NCBI GenBank assembly: GCA_035633755.1 | Contig: DASQEH010000080.1 | Coordinates: forward strand, 31,781-95,780 | DNA from: DASQEH01 sp035633755 | GTDB taxonomy: Bacteria > Actinomycetota > Actinomycetes > Propionibacteriales > Nocardioidaceae | DNA: 64,000 bases | Direction of reading: 5' to 3' | In this document: in pieces, positions 18,163-26,793 of the stretch | Numbering within the stretch: position 1 is the stretch's first letter | Layout of the letters: every line of letters starts with the position of its first letter | Made by a program: the position numbers and the translations under genes | Notes under the pieces: generated by a model | The model's input: only the letters and a program-made list of their open reading frames with translations | Database searches by the model: none | What the model was told of the DNA's origin: nothing

Positions 18163-18193
18163 TTGTGTGTAGAACCGGCCGGGCAGGTATCGT
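18163..18193 (+). promoter_or_regulatory. possible promoter of the DUF3073 gene
   Basis: TTGTGT at 18163-18168 and TATCGT at 18188-18193 resemble -35 and -10 boxes with a long 19-base spacer. They lie 78 bases before the gene. Confidence 0.3.
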
Positions 18194-18270
18194 TGCCTTC
18201 ACGAAATAGTCGGTGAAAGACCGGGCACCCTCGAGGCGACCCCGGCAGGACGTGCGAGGGGGTCGAGTCT

Positions 18271-18483
18271 ATGGGGCGCGGCCGGGCAAAGGCGAAGCAG
18301 ACCAAGGTCGCTCGCGAGCTGAAGTACCGTGAGTACAACACGGACTTCAGCGAGTTGCAGCGAGAGCTCCACGGCGATGAGGCCACGGCACCGGCCGCAG
18401 CCACCGAGCTCGACGGCACGGCCATCGACGATGACGTCGACTTGTACGACGACGGCGCCGAGTCGGCCGCGCAACGCTACTGA
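18271..18483 (+). CDS. DUF3073 family protein
   Basis: This is a 70-residue actinobacterial DUF3073 protein of unknown function. The N-terminal half is basic and strongly conserved (MGRGRAKAKQTKVARELKYR, then YNTDFSELQREL), and the C-terminal half is acidic. No membrane segment is visible. Its position directly after purM is conserved in many actinomycetes. The ATG has the purine run GAGGGGGTCGAG upstream. It is convergent with the amino-acid dehydrogenase. Confidence 0.9.
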   Translation: MGRGRAKAKQTKVARELKYREYNTDFSELQRELHGDEATAPAAATELDGTAIDDDVDLYDDGAESAAQRY

Positions 18484-18533
18484 CCGGTCCCGGGTGGATG
18501 GCGGCGGTCCGCGCCGACTGACAGGCGAACGAC

Positions 18534-19619
18534 TCAGCCGACCCAGAGGCCGCGCAGCCGACCCACCTGTGCCATCCGCGCCTCGGCTATCCGGCTGGCC
18601 GCGGCAGCGCTGGTAGTCCCATCGGCGGCAGCCATCTCGAGAACCCGCTTCGTGGTCGCATAGATCATCTCGGCGCGGGCCTTGGCCCGTGGGAAGGAGA
18701 AGCCCTGTAACTCGTCGGCGACCTGGATCAGGCCGCCCGAGTTCGCGCAGAAGTCCGGGGCGTACACCACCCCGCGCGCCTCCAGCACCTCGTCGAGGCC
18801 GGGGTGGGCGATCTGGTTGTTGGCGGCACCACACACGATGACTGCCTTCAGCACATTCACCGTGTCGTCGTTGATCGCTCCACCGAGCGCGCACGGAGCA
18901 TAGACGTCGATGTCGCCGGTGACCAGATCCATGGTGTCGGCGGCGACGCCGACCTCCGGATGTGCCTCTCGCACCCGCGCCACAGCGGGCTCGTGGACAT
19001 CGGTGACAACGACCTCAGCACCGTCGTCGAGAAGGTGATCCACGAGATGGCGGCCGACCTTTCCGACCCCGGCTACCCCGACCCGGCGATCCTGGAGGGT
19101 CGGGTGACCCCAGGTGACCTCGGCCGCAGCGCGCATGGCTTGGAAGACGCCGTAGGCGGTGAGGACGCTGGAGTCGCCAGCGCCGCCGTGCTCGACCGTG
19201 CGGCCGGTGACGTAGTCGCACTCCCGGGCGACGACGTCCATGTCGTTGCTGTACGTTCCCACGTCGCACGCCGTGAGGTAGCGGCCATGCAGCGACTGCA
19301 CGAAGCGGCCGTAGGCCCGCAGCAGCTGCTCTGACTTGTCCCGCAACGGGTCACCGATGATGACGGCCTTGGCTCCGCCGAGGTCGAGACCCGCAAGGGC
19401 CGCCTTGTAGGCCATGCTCCTCGACAGGTTCAAGACGTCGCGAACGGCATCGGCCTCGGTTGCGTACGGATAGAAGCGAGTCCCGCCCAGTCCCGGCCCC
19501 AACACCGTCGAGTAGATCGCAATAATGGCCCGCAAGCCCGACGCCTCGTCCTGGCAGAACACCACCTGCTCGTGTCCGCTGCTCTGGTCGAACACCGAGA
19601 ACTCTGACGACTCCGCCAC
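18534..19619 (-). CDS. valine/leucine dehydrogenase
   Basis: This is a Glu/Leu/Phe/Val dehydrogenase-family protein of about 361 residues that oxidatively deaminates branched-chain amino acids with NAD. The catalytic Lys lies in MAYKAALAGLDLGG near residue 80. The NAD-binding fold starts with VGVAGVGKVGRHLVDHLL near residue 175. The closest familiar relative is Streptomyces Vdh, also found between purM and bldC; substrate preference between valine and leucine cannot be read here. The GTG at 19619 has AGGGAAAG at a good distance; a GTG at 19628 is an alternative but lies against that site. Confidence 0.88.
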   Translation of the reverse strand: MAESSEFSVFDQSSGHEQVVFCQDEASGLRAIIAIYSTVLGPGLGGTRFYPYATEADAVRDVLNLSRSMAYKAALAGLDLGGAKAVIIGDPLRDKSEQLLRAYGRFVQSLHGRYLTACDVGTYSNDMDVVARECDYVTGRTVEHGGAGDSSVLTAYGVFQAMRAAAEVTWGHPTLQDRRVGVAGVGKVGRHLVDHLLDDGAEVVVTDVHEPAVARVREAHPEVGVAADTMDLVTGDIDVYAPCALGGAINDDTVNVLKAVIVCGAANNQIAHPGLDEVLEARGVVYAPDFCANSGGLIQVADELQGFSFPRAKARAEMIYATTKRVLEMAAADGTTSAAAASRIAEARMAQVGRLRGLWVG

Positions 19620-19727
19620 CGTTGTCACCTTTCCCTTCAGGCGATGCCCCGGATGGGGGTGTCGGGCCGAAGGGCTCCACGATATGCCGGTCGGGGCAAG
19701 GAGCGCCGTTGTGGAGGTATCGGTCGC

Positions 19728-19733
19728 TAGGGT
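19728..19733 (+). promoter_or_regulatory. leaderless -10 of the gene at 19740
   Basis: TAGGGT is followed by six bases and then the GTG at 19740. Confidence 0.6.
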
Positions 19734-19739
19734 GGCGAG

Positions 19740-20558
19740 GTGCTGCCGTACGCGTCGTACCTGCGGGTCTACGAGCCTTTCCAGGCGCTGAACAGCGAAC
19801 TGCGCCGCGCACTGACGGCGCGAGGTCAAGCGCTCGCCGACATCTCGGCCACCCTCGCCGCCGAGCAGCAGACCGTGCTCACCCGTGCCGTCACGGCATC
19901 CACCATCAGTGTCGAGCCCGCCCGGCCGGCTGACGTCTACGTCTTGCGGCGTGAGGGGCGTACGTACTTCTGCCCCGTGGACATGCCCCTTCGTTCGTGG
20001 CTGTCGATGACGTCGCTCATCGACAGCATCGGGGGAGCTGCCGCCACGGCCATCATGCCGGCGGAGTCCCTGGCCCTGGCCGACGAGCAGTTCCTGCGGT
20101 GGCGCCGCGACAACCCCGCCGCGGTGCCGCACATCCAGCAGGTGACGTGGGGCGTCCCCCGCACCTGGTTTTCTCTCGTCGTCGAGGACGAACGCACTGG
20201 CTACGACGCAGGTCCCGTTGTCAGCGTGCGGTACCGCGCCCGTATGGAGGACGCCCGGCGACGGGTCGCGGCCGCGCGTCGCATCCTGGTCAAGGTGCTG
20301 GACGACTCCGAGGTCGTCAACGAGGTGGCCAGTCTGGAGCGCTGGTTGGCCTCGTTCCACGCCGCTAGCTGGGTGGAGCTGGATTACGCGGGCGTGGCTC
20401 AGCTCCTCGGCGAGCACCTCGCCGAGGATCATTCGGCTCGCGAGATACACCAGGCGCTGGACGCGATCCAGCGCGGCGATCTGGCCACGGCCGGTGCTAC
20501 CTACCGGGGCTTCGAGGAGCGCTGGCGGCGGGTGAACGCGTTCGAGCGAGCCAATTGA
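19740..20558 (+). CDS. conserved actinobacterial protein of unknown function
   Basis: I do not recognise a characterised family. The protein has 272 residues, begins MLPYASYLRVYEPFQALN and is soluble, with no signal peptide or membrane helix. The C-terminal half is helical and charged (for example RARMEDARRRVAAARRILV), and the sequence contains several Trp-rich stretches (WLSM, WGVPRTWFSLVVEDER). A gene like this sits upstream of bldC in related genomes, as far as I recall. The GTG start follows TAGGGT-N6. bldC is 219 bases downstream. Confidence 0.7.
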   Translation: MLPYASYLRVYEPFQALNSELRRALTARGQALADISATLAAEQQTVLTRAVTASTISVEPARPADVYVLRREGRTYFCPVDMPLRSWLSMTSLIDSIGGAAATAIMPAESLALADEQFLRWRRDNPAAVPHIQQVTWGVPRTWFSLVVEDERTGYDAGPVVSVRYRARMEDARRRVAAARRILVKVLDDSEVVNEVASLERWLASFHAASWVELDYAGVAQLLGEHLAEDHSAREIHQALDAIQRGDLATAGATYRGFEERWRRVNAFERAN

Positions 20559-20777
20559 CCTGACTGCTCGCGGAACTCGACGTGCCCCGGCTTGGCATGT
20601 CGACCCGGACAACCAAGTGACTGCACTATGCTTTAGGCGGAATAGACCGCAATCTCGACCGACAAGACATACACCCTGTATTGCGCGCATCGGACGAGCA
20701 TGAAAGAGTCCGAACGCAAGCGGGACTCGACGTCAGAATTTCGGTCTGTCCCCCGCTTGGACAACGAAGGAGCCCAC
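20559..20777 (+). promoter_or_regulatory. bldC upstream region
   Basis: This 219-base stretch has no gene. It contains TATGCT at 20627-20632, a reasonable -10, giving bldC a leader of about 140 bases. Several in-frame codons upstream of bldC (from an ATG at 20700) are open but lack family homology. A long leader suggests regulation at the RNA level. Confidence 0.35.
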
Positions 20778-20987
20778 GTGAACACACGACCCACGGAGTC
20801 AGAACCCCTGCTCACGCCGGCGGAGGTCGCGGCCATGTTCCGCGTCGACCCGAAGACGGTCACGCGTTGGGCCAAGGCAGGCAAGCTCAGCTCGATTCGC
20901 ACGCTTGGCGGGCACCGGCGTTACCGCGAGTCAGAGGTCCGCGAGTTGCTGGCGGGCATCCCCACCCAGCGTCAGCCGGAAGCCTGA
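20778..20987 (+). CDS. bldC: BldC-type MerR-like DNA-binding protein
   Basis: BldC is a small winged-helix DNA-binding protein of the MerR class that controls developmental genes in Streptomyces. The 69-residue protein matches closely: LLTPAEVAAMFRVDPKTVTR is the helix-turn-helix, and TLGGHRRYRESEV is the wing. It has no effector domain, as expected. The GTG at 20778 has GAAGGAG about 8 bases upstream. In organisms without aerial growth the role is less clear, so a developmental function here is inference. Confidence 0.92.
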   Translation: MNTRPTESEPLLTPAEVAAMFRVDPKTVTRWAKAGKLSSIRTLGGHRRYRESEVRELLAGIPTQRQPEA

Positions 20988-21041
20988 TCTGAGGGTTGAG
21001 CCAGTGAAGCAACGACTGCAGGACTTCAGGGGCCTGCAGGT

Positions 21042-21953
21042 GTGAGTGATTCCCCGGGACTGGTGGTGCTGGGCAGTGCCAACCTCGACGTCGTCTACCG
21101 CGTAGCGGCGATCCCTCGAGCGGGAGAGACAGTCCTGGCGACTGGAGAGAGTCGCCATCCGGGGGGTAAAGGCCTCAACCAGGCCGTGGCAGCGGCACGC
21201 GCCGGTGCCCCAACGGCCTTCGTCGCCTGTATCGGCAATGACGCCGCGGGTGGCGATCTCATGGACGTCATCCTCGAGGCCGGCATCGACACATCCACCG
21301 TCCGCCGTGTCGACACGCCCACGGGGACTGCCCTCATCACCGTTCAGGACGACGGCGACAACGCGATCGTGGTGGCGGCCGGCGCCAACGCGACGTTGGT
21401 CAGCCTCACCGATGTGCAGCGTCACGCCGTGGCGGACGCCGCCGTACTGGTGGCCCAGCTCGAGGTGCCGCTCGAGGTGGTGGTAGAGGCAGCGGAAGTG
21501 GCTCGCGGAAGCGGCACCAGATTCGTGTTGAACGTTGCTCCGGCACAGTCCTTGGACGACGACGTCCTCGAACTTGTCGATGTCCTCGTCGCCAATGAGC
21601 ATGAGGCGACGACGCTGACTGCCGAGCCAGAACCTATGCATTCTGCGCGCCGGCTCCTGGATCGCGTACCGGCAGTGGTCGTCACGACCGGCGCTTCGGG
21701 ATGCGTGGTGGCGACGCGCGACCAAGAGGTTGAGCACATCCCGGCCGCTCCAGCCGAGGTGGTCGACACGACCGGAGCCGGGGACACATTCACGGGTGTG
21801 CTGGCTGCGGGTATGGCGTCGGGGTTGTCCGTTGCCGAGGCCACGCGTCGAGCGGTCGTGGCCGCGGCGATCAGTGTCGAGCGCGACGGAGCCGTCCCCT
21901 CGATTCCCAGCCGTGAACAGGTCGACGCGAGGCTCGCTGCGTACCGCGCTTAA
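21042..21953 (+). CDS. ribokinase-family carbohydrate kinase
   Basis: This 303-residue PfkB-family kinase is most like ribokinase, which phosphorylates ribose at O5 with ATP. The substrate-site motif HPGGKGLNQAVAAARAG lies near residue 37, and the catalytic and anion-hole motif DTTGAGDTFTGVLAAG lies near residue 245 with the base Asp in GAGD. Length is normal. No rbs transporter genes are nearby. Its TAA overlaps the recQ stop tail to tail within CTTAAG. Confidence 0.85.
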   Translation: MSDSPGLVVLGSANLDVVYRVAAIPRAGETVLATGESRHPGGKGLNQAVAAARAGAPTAFVACIGNDAAGGDLMDVILEAGIDTSTVRRVDTPTGTALITVQDDGDNAIVVAAGANATLVSLTDVQRHAVADAAVLVAQLEVPLEVVVEAAEVARGSGTRFVLNVAPAQSLDDDVLELVDVLVANEHEATTLTAEPEPMHSARRLLDRVPAVVVTTGASGCVVATRDQEVEHIPAAPAEVVDTTGAGDTFTGVLAAGMASGLSVAEATRRAVVAAAISVERDGAVPSIPSREQVDARLAAYRA

Positions 21954-23599
21954 GCGGGGATCTCCGACGCCTCATCGGTGTCGGTCTGCGTCAACAGGCC
22001 CCGTTCGAGGACCGTCGGCAGGTGGAGCGTCCGGTAGCCCACGTCCTCGAAGAGGACCGTGACGACGTCGTCGTCGGTGTCCATGACCACGCCATCACCG
22101 AACTCGGCGTGGCTCACCTGAGCCTGTGCGGCGTACACGTCGGAGCTTGATGAGGTCGTGGCGGTTCCGGCCAGGCAGCTGTCACAGTTGCCGCACAGTT
22201 CGCTGCTCTGCTCGCCGAAGTAGCCGAGCAGGAACTGCTGGCGACACTGAGCCGTCTCGGCGTACGCGCGCATCATGGTGATGCGCGACTCTTGCAGGGA
22301 GCGGTAGGCCTCGGCGCGTTCCAGGGCCGCTTCGACGATGTCAACCGGCGTGGTCACCTCGTCGCAGACCTCGGCGACGAGGTTGAGGATACGGCCAAGC
22401 TTGCGTGGGCCGAGATCGAGCCGCGCGCCCAGCTCCTTGCGGTCCACTGAGCCGGGATCGGCCGTGTCGAGGGCGTCCACCACTGCCCGCACGTCGTCCT
22501 CAGCGGGTATCCCAGCGGAGAAGAAGCGCGACAAACCGAGATCCTCCGGGCGGTAGAACAAGGCGCCGATCGCGGGCTCCCCGTCGCGTCCGGCGCGGCC
22601 GACCTCCTGGTAGTAGCTGTCGGGAGAGTCCGGCACGCAGGCATGCACGACGTATCGGATGTCGCTCTTGTCCACGCCCATCCCGAACGCCGACGTCGCC
22701 GAGATGACGTCGAGGTCTCCGCGAGAGAACCGCGCATGCACGTCGTCCCGCTCTCGTCGCGGCAGGCCGGCGTGGTACGACGCGGCGGACAGGCCCGCAT
22801 CAGCCAGCGCATCGGCATACTCCTGCGCCGCCTTCCGCGTGCGCACGTAGACGATGCCCGGCCCGAGCGTCGACACGGCCGCCTCGATCACGGCTCGACG
22901 TTGCTCGTCCCCTGTAATGGCGCGCTGCACGCTCAGGTGGATGTTGTCGCGCGCCAGCCCGTGCACGATCGTCAGCGGGTCCCGAAGCCGCAGTCGCGTG
23001 ATGATGTCGGCTCGCACAGGCGGAGCCGCCGTCGCGGTCAGGGCAATGACGCGAGGGGCATCGACGACCTGCAGGAGCTCGCCGAGACGAAGGTAGTCCG
23101 GCCGGAAGTCGTGGCCCCAGGTCGAGACGCAATGGGCCTCATCCACAGCGACCAGAGTGGGTCGAAGTCTCTGCACGTGCTGCATGACCTCGGGGATGGC
23201 CAGCTGTTCGGGGGAGAGGAACAAGAACTCGGCTCCCGCAGCGATGTCGGCGAGAGCTTGGGAACGCTGCGTCGGGGTTTCCGCGGAGCTCAGCCGGACT
23301 GCCCGCGTCCGCGCCCCGCCCTCGGCGAGGTGGTTCATCTGGTCGCGCTGGAGAGCCAGGAGCGGCGAGATCACCAGGGTCGGCCCGTCGATCAGGACCG
23401 CTGGGAGCTGGTAGGCGAGGGACTTCCCACCCCCGGTCGGCAGCACCAGCAGCACGTCGCGACCTGCAACGAGCGCATGAGCCGCGTCGACCTGAGCCGG
23501 GCGCAGCTCGTCGTGTCCGAACAGCTCCTCGGCGGCGCGATGAAGCTCGGCGGTGGTGGATGGGTCGAGGTGGGCCGCGTTGTCGTCACTACTCGTCAC
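21950..23599 (-). CDS. recQ: RecQ family ATP-dependent DNA helicase
   Basis: This is a RecQ-type 3'-5' DNA helicase of 549 residues. Walker A LPTGGGKSLAYQLPA lies near residue 55, and the DEAH box VDEAHCVSTWGHDFRPDY near residue 150 includes the RecQ aromatic-rich loop. The RecQ-Ct zinc cysteines appear in CRQQFLLGYFGE and CGNCDSC. No HRDC domain follows; instead the last 70 residues form a small beta-rich module (EFGDGVVMDTDDDVVTVLFE), a common short actinobacterial RecQ layout. The start is a GTG at 23599. Confidence 0.92.
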   Translation of the reverse strand: MTSSDDNAAHLDPSTTAELHRAAEELFGHDELRPAQVDAAHALVAGRDVLLVLPTGGGKSLAYQLPAVLIDGPTLVISPLLALQRDQMNHLAEGGARTRAVRLSSAETPTQRSQALADIAAGAEFLFLSPEQLAIPEVMQHVQRLRPTLVAVDEAHCVSTWGHDFRPDYLRLGELLQVVDAPRVIALTATAAPPVRADIITRLRLRDPLTIVHGLARDNIHLSVQRAITGDEQRRAVIEAAVSTLGPGIVYVRTRKAAQEYADALADAGLSAASYHAGLPRRERDDVHARFSRGDLDVISATSAFGMGVDKSDIRYVVHACVPDSPDSYYQEVGRAGRDGEPAIGALFYRPEDLGLSRFFSAGIPAEDDVRAVVDALDTADPGSVDRKELGARLDLGPRKLGRILNLVAEVCDEVTTPVDIVEAALERAEAYRSLQESRITMMRAYAETAQCRQQFLLGYFGEQSSELCGNCDSCLAGTATTSSSSDVYAAQAQVSHAEFGDGVVMDTDDDVVTVLFEDVGYRTLHLPTVLERGLLTQTDTDEASEIPA

Positions 23600-23880
23600 A
23601 AACGGCAGTAGTACCCCGGCCGTTCCGCCTCAAGCGTTGTCAGCGCGGTCGTGCGGCGACGGACCGGCCGTGACTGCCGATCGGAGGGAAGCCGAGCCGC
23701 TCAAGCATCGAGGACCGACAGGCAGTACCCGACCTGTCGCCTCGCGGGGAGTTGGCCATTCGATTGGGGCCGACCACCTGCACCTGCGAGACTGTGCCAC
23801 GCGGCACTCGTTCGGCGACAGCGGTATCTGCTGCGGGTCCGCCACCGAAGGCGTGAACCGCCCGTACGAGGAGGACACCC
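23600..23880. other. intergenic region between recQ and a membrane protein gene
   Basis: This 281-base divergent intergenic region holds the promoters of both genes, but no convincing motif apart from GAGGAGG just before the ATG at 23881. I see no small gene or hairpin in it. Confidence 0.5.
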
Positions 23881-24504
23881 ATGAGCGACAACCAAGCGTC
23901 AGGCGACCGCGCCGCCGACAGACACCCGCCTGAACCGCCGCCCGCGTATGCCGGCTCCCCGTCCTACCCGACGTACCCGACCTATCCGGCGTCGTCGGCT
24001 GCGCCGGGCTCGCAATGGGGTGACCCCTCACCGGCTGCCCCGGAGCAGCCTTCGACGATCCGAAACGCGGTCCGGCTCATGTGGGCAGGCGCCGCCCTCA
24101 GCCTGCTGTCGCTGCTCGTGACCCTTCTGTCGTTGGACTCCATGGAGTCGCGAGTGCGGCGCGAGCTGACAGCCTCGGACACTGGCTTGACGGCCGAGGA
24201 CGTCGACGGCCTGATCGGCGTGTTCGTCGCTTTCGCCGTCATCACAGCCTTGTTGGGGGCGCTGCTCTGGTTGTGGATGGCCTGGAAGAACGGACAGGGT
24301 CGCTCCTGGGCGCGCATCGTCGCCACGGTCCTGGGGGGCCTCAACCTCCTGTCCAGCATGTTCGCCATCTCGTCATCACCGGGGGCGCTCGAGTTGCTCT
24401 TGACGCTCGCCAACCTCGTACTGGCGGTTGTCATCCTCGCGCTGCTGTGGAGCAAACCGTCCAGTGCGTTCTACGACGCGGTCAAGCGCCACCGCATGGC
24501 CTGA
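23881..24504 (+). CDS. four-helix membrane protein of unknown function
   Basis: This 207-residue protein has a disordered N-terminal tail of about 60 residues rich in Pro, Tyr and Ser (PSYPTYPTYPAS). Four hydrophobic helices follow at roughly 70-90, 113-138, 145-165 and 170-193. The tail-plus-four-helix layout is common in actinobacterial proteins without known function. No signal peptide is present. GAGGAGGACACCC precedes the ATG. A role cannot be assigned. Confidence 0.8.
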   Translation: MSDNQASGDRAADRHPPEPPPAYAGSPSYPTYPTYPASSAAPGSQWGDPSPAAPEQPSTIRNAVRLMWAGAALSLLSLLVTLLSLDSMESRVRRELTASDTGLTAEDVDGLIGVFVAFAVITALLGALLWLWMAWKNGQGRSWARIVATVLGGLNLLSSMFAISSSPGALELLLTLANLVLAVVILALLWSKPSSAFYDAVKRHRMA

Positions 24505-24530
24505 TAGAGCGGCTCTCGTGCGCCCACTCG

Positions 24531-24536
24531 TAGGCT
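24531..24536 (+). promoter_or_regulatory. leaderless -10 of the YciO-like gene
   Basis: TAGGCT is followed by six bases and then the ATG at 24543. Confidence 0.6.
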
Positions 24537-24542
24537 AGGCAC

Positions 24543-25163
24543 ATGGCGCGGTACTTCGACGTACACCCGGAGGATCCACAGCCGAGAAGCATCGCTCAGG
24601 TCACGGCGCTCCTCCGCGATGATGCGTTGATCGCCTACCCCACGGACTCGTGTTACGCCCTGGGCTTTCAGCTCGGCAACGCGGCCGGCGGTGAGCGCAT
24701 CCGGGGAATCCGGTCGCTCGACGACAAGCATCACTTCACCTTGGTGTGCGCGGACTTCGGGCAGCTCGGTCAGCTCGTGCAGCTGGACAACGCGGCCTTT
24801 CGCGCCATCAAGGCGGCGACTCCCGGCCCGTACACGTTCATCCTTCCGGCGACCTCGGAGGTGCCCCGCCGGTTGTCGCACCCGAAGAAGCGCACCGTCG
24901 GCGTCCGCATCCCTGACCATCCGGTGGTACGTGCGCTGCTCCGCTCGCTCGGGGAACCCCTGGTGTCCAGCACTTTGCTACTGCCTGACGCCGAAGATCC
25001 GATGACTGACGGCTGGAGCATCAAAGAGGAGCTCGACCACCTGATCGATGCGGTGGTGGATGCCGGTGACTGTGGGACCGATCCCACCACGGTCGTGGAC
25101 TGGTCGCAGGGCCACCCCGAGGTGGTTCGGGTGGGTGCCGGAGACCCAGCACGCTTCCACTAG
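24543..25163 (+). CDS. Sua5/YciO/YrdC-family protein (YciO type)
   Basis: The 206-residue protein has a YrdC domain, which in TsaC/Sua5 makes threonylcarbamoyl-AMP for tRNA t6A. The domain is visible as ALIAYPTDSCYALGF near residue 30, PGPYTFILPAT near residue 92 and KRTVGVRIPDHP near residue 117. The PKKRTVGVRIP form and the lack of a C-terminal Sua5 domain point to the YciO branch, whose function is not settled. The start is a TAGGCT-N6-ATG leaderless element. Confidence 0.85.
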   Translation: MARYFDVHPEDPQPRSIAQVTALLRDDALIAYPTDSCYALGFQLGNAAGGERIRGIRSLDDKHHFTLVCADFGQLGQLVQLDNAAFRAIKAATPGPYTFILPATSEVPRRLSHPKKRTVGVRIPDHPVVRALLRSLGEPLVSSTLLLPDAEDPMTDGWSIKEELDHLIDAVVDAGDCGTDPTTVVDWSQGHPEVVRVGAGDPARFH

Positions 25164-25219
25164 GGGGGCTGCTGCCGGCGAGAGCTGCTTTCTTCGGCCG
25201 CGGCCTGGTGGCTATTCCG

Positions 25220-25963
25220 TCACCGCGAGACGTAGACCGTGTTGGCCGACACGCCTCCCGTCAAGGGGTTCGGGAAGCGCACCACGTGAGCCTGCGTCTC
25301 GTCGAAGACCTTGCTGAGCACCGCGGTGAACTCGGCGTCCGGAGGGTCGTCGGACCACAGAGCGAACACGCCGTCGTCATGAAGGTGCTCAGTGAGCCTA
25401 CGCAGGCCGCTCGGTGTGTAGAACGCGGCGTGGCGGGGATGCAAGTGGTGACGTGGAGAGTGGTCGATGTCGACGAGGATCGCGTGGAACTGCTCATGGG
25501 GGGCACGGCGGAGACCGTCGGTCGCCAACAGCTCGAAGAAGTCCCCGTTGACAAGCCGGGTCCGTGGATCCGCTGCCAACCCCGCGGTGTCCGGGAGGAG
25601 CCCCTGCTCATGCCACCGGATCACCTCACCGAGCGCTTCGACGACGGTGAGGGAACCTACGTCATCCGCCTCGAGGACGGCCCGCGCGGTGTACCCGAGG
25701 CCGAGCCCGCCCACGGCGACATCGAGGTCGGGGCCCCTCACCGCAGCCAAACCGAGGTGCGCGAGCGCGATCTCGGCAACGGTGAACAGGCTCGACATGA
25801 GGAACTCATCGTCCAGCTTCACTTCGTAGACGTCGACCTTGAGCGACGGCTCCAGGCGTCGGCGAAGGGTGATGACCCCCAGAGGGGTGTCGGCCCACGC
25901 GAGTTCCTCGAGTCGTGCACTCAAGCGTCCCTCCTCGACGTTGCGCAAAGTTCCGGGTGTCAC
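25220..25963 (-). CDS. spermidine synthase-like methyltransferase-fold protein
   Basis: This 247-residue protein has the Rossmann methyltransferase fold of the spermidine synthase family. The glycine-rich nucleotide-binding motif appears as VAVGGLGLGYTARAVLEAD near residue 80, with the acidic end of strand 2 in VVEALGE. The motif ILVDIDHSPRHHLH replaces the usual aspartate-rich polyamine gatekeeper, so it is probably not a true polyamine enzyme. The GTG at 25963 is chosen as the first in-frame codon matching the length. It stands alone, divergent from the racemase gene. Confidence 0.75.
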   Translation of the reverse strand: MTPGTLRNVEEGRLSARLEELAWADTPLGVITLRRRLEPSLKVDVYEVKLDDEFLMSSLFTVAEIALAHLGLAAVRGPDLDVAVGGLGLGYTARAVLEADDVGSLTVVEALGEVIRWHEQGLLPDTAGLAADPRTRLVNGDFFELLATDGLRRAPHEQFHAILVDIDHSPRHHLHPRHAAFYTPSGLRRLTEHLHDDGVFALWSDDPPDAEFTAVLSKVFDETQAHVVRFPNPLTGGVSANTVYVSR

Positions 25964-26027
25964 GACACCGTAAGGCTGAGCCGTACTGCCCCGCTACGGT
26001 GTCCGACGGATCGGAAAGGGGTCATGC

Positions 26028-26717
26028 ATGCGACGGATCGGGCTCATCGGGGGCATGAGCTGGGAGAGCACGGCTGAGTACTACCGATTGTTGAACCAAG
26101 GGGTTCGCAAACGCTTGGGAGGGCTGCATTCGGCCGAGTGTCTTGTGTACTCGGTTGACTTCGCAAGCATCGAGGTGCTGCAAGTCAGGGGTGAGTGGGA
26201 AGAAGCCGGTGCCCAGTTGGCCTCGGCGGCCCGAACGCTCGAAGGAGCCGGAGCGGAGCTGCTCCTCCTCTGCACGAACACGATGCACATCGTGGCCGAG
26301 CAGGTGCAGGACGCTGTGGGGGTCCCTCTGCTGCATCTGGCCGACGTCACCGCGGCAGCCGTCACGCAAAGTGGGCGCCAGACCGTTGGGCTGCTCGGCA
26401 CGGCGTTCACCATGGACCAGGCGTACTACCGTGAGCGGTTGGAGTCTCACGGGCTCACCGTTCTCGTGCCTGAGCCCGGCGACCGCCAGTTGATCCATCG
26501 GGTGATCTACGACGAGCTCTGTGTCGGCATCGTCGCGGACAGCTCCCGTGAGGCCTACCTCGAGGTCATCGACCGACTCACGGAGGGTGGGGCGCAGGGC
26601 GTGATACTCGGCTGCACCGAGATCGAGCTGCTCGTTGACCAGTCGCACACCGACGTGGCCATCTTCCCGACCACCACGCTGCATGTGGAGGCGGCGCTCG
26701 ACATGGCCCTCAGCTGA
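26028..26717 (+). CDS. aspartate/glutamate racemase family protein
   Basis: This cofactor-independent Asp/Glu racemase family member has 229 residues. Both catalytic cysteines are present: LLLCTNTMH near residue 83 and GVILGCTEIELL near residue 196. The N-terminal MRRIGLIGGMSWESTAEYYR is typical of the YgeA/RacX type, which acts on amino acids broadly. GGAAAGGGG precedes the ATG. Seventy-six bases separate it from the decarboxylase, which has its own promoter element. Confidence 0.9.
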   Translation: MRRIGLIGGMSWESTAEYYRLLNQGVRKRLGGLHSAECLVYSVDFASIEVLQVRGEWEEAGAQLASAARTLEGAGAELLLLCTNTMHIVAEQVQDAVGVPLLHLADVTAAAVTQSGRQTVGLLGTAFTMDQAYYRERLESHGLTVLVPEPGDRQLIHRVIYDELCVGIVADSSREAYLEVIDRLTEGGAQGVILGCTEIELLVDQSHTDVAIFPTTTLHVEAALDMALS

Positions 26718-26781
26718 GGTCCCCCACCAGCGCATCTCCGAGCCGCTGGCCGTCACCGGCGCGACGCCGGTGAGGCACCCC

Positions 26782-26787
26782 TACGAT
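26782..26787 (+). promoter_or_regulatory. leaderless -10 of the decarboxylase
   Basis: TACGAT is followed by six bases and then the ATG at 26794. Confidence 0.6.
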
Positions 26788-26793
26788 TCGACC

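Noticed and set aside
20700..20777. Longer BldC start at the ATG at 20700
   Set aside because: BldC homology begins after 20778, where a good ribosome-binding site lies; the extra residues are charged and unconserved.
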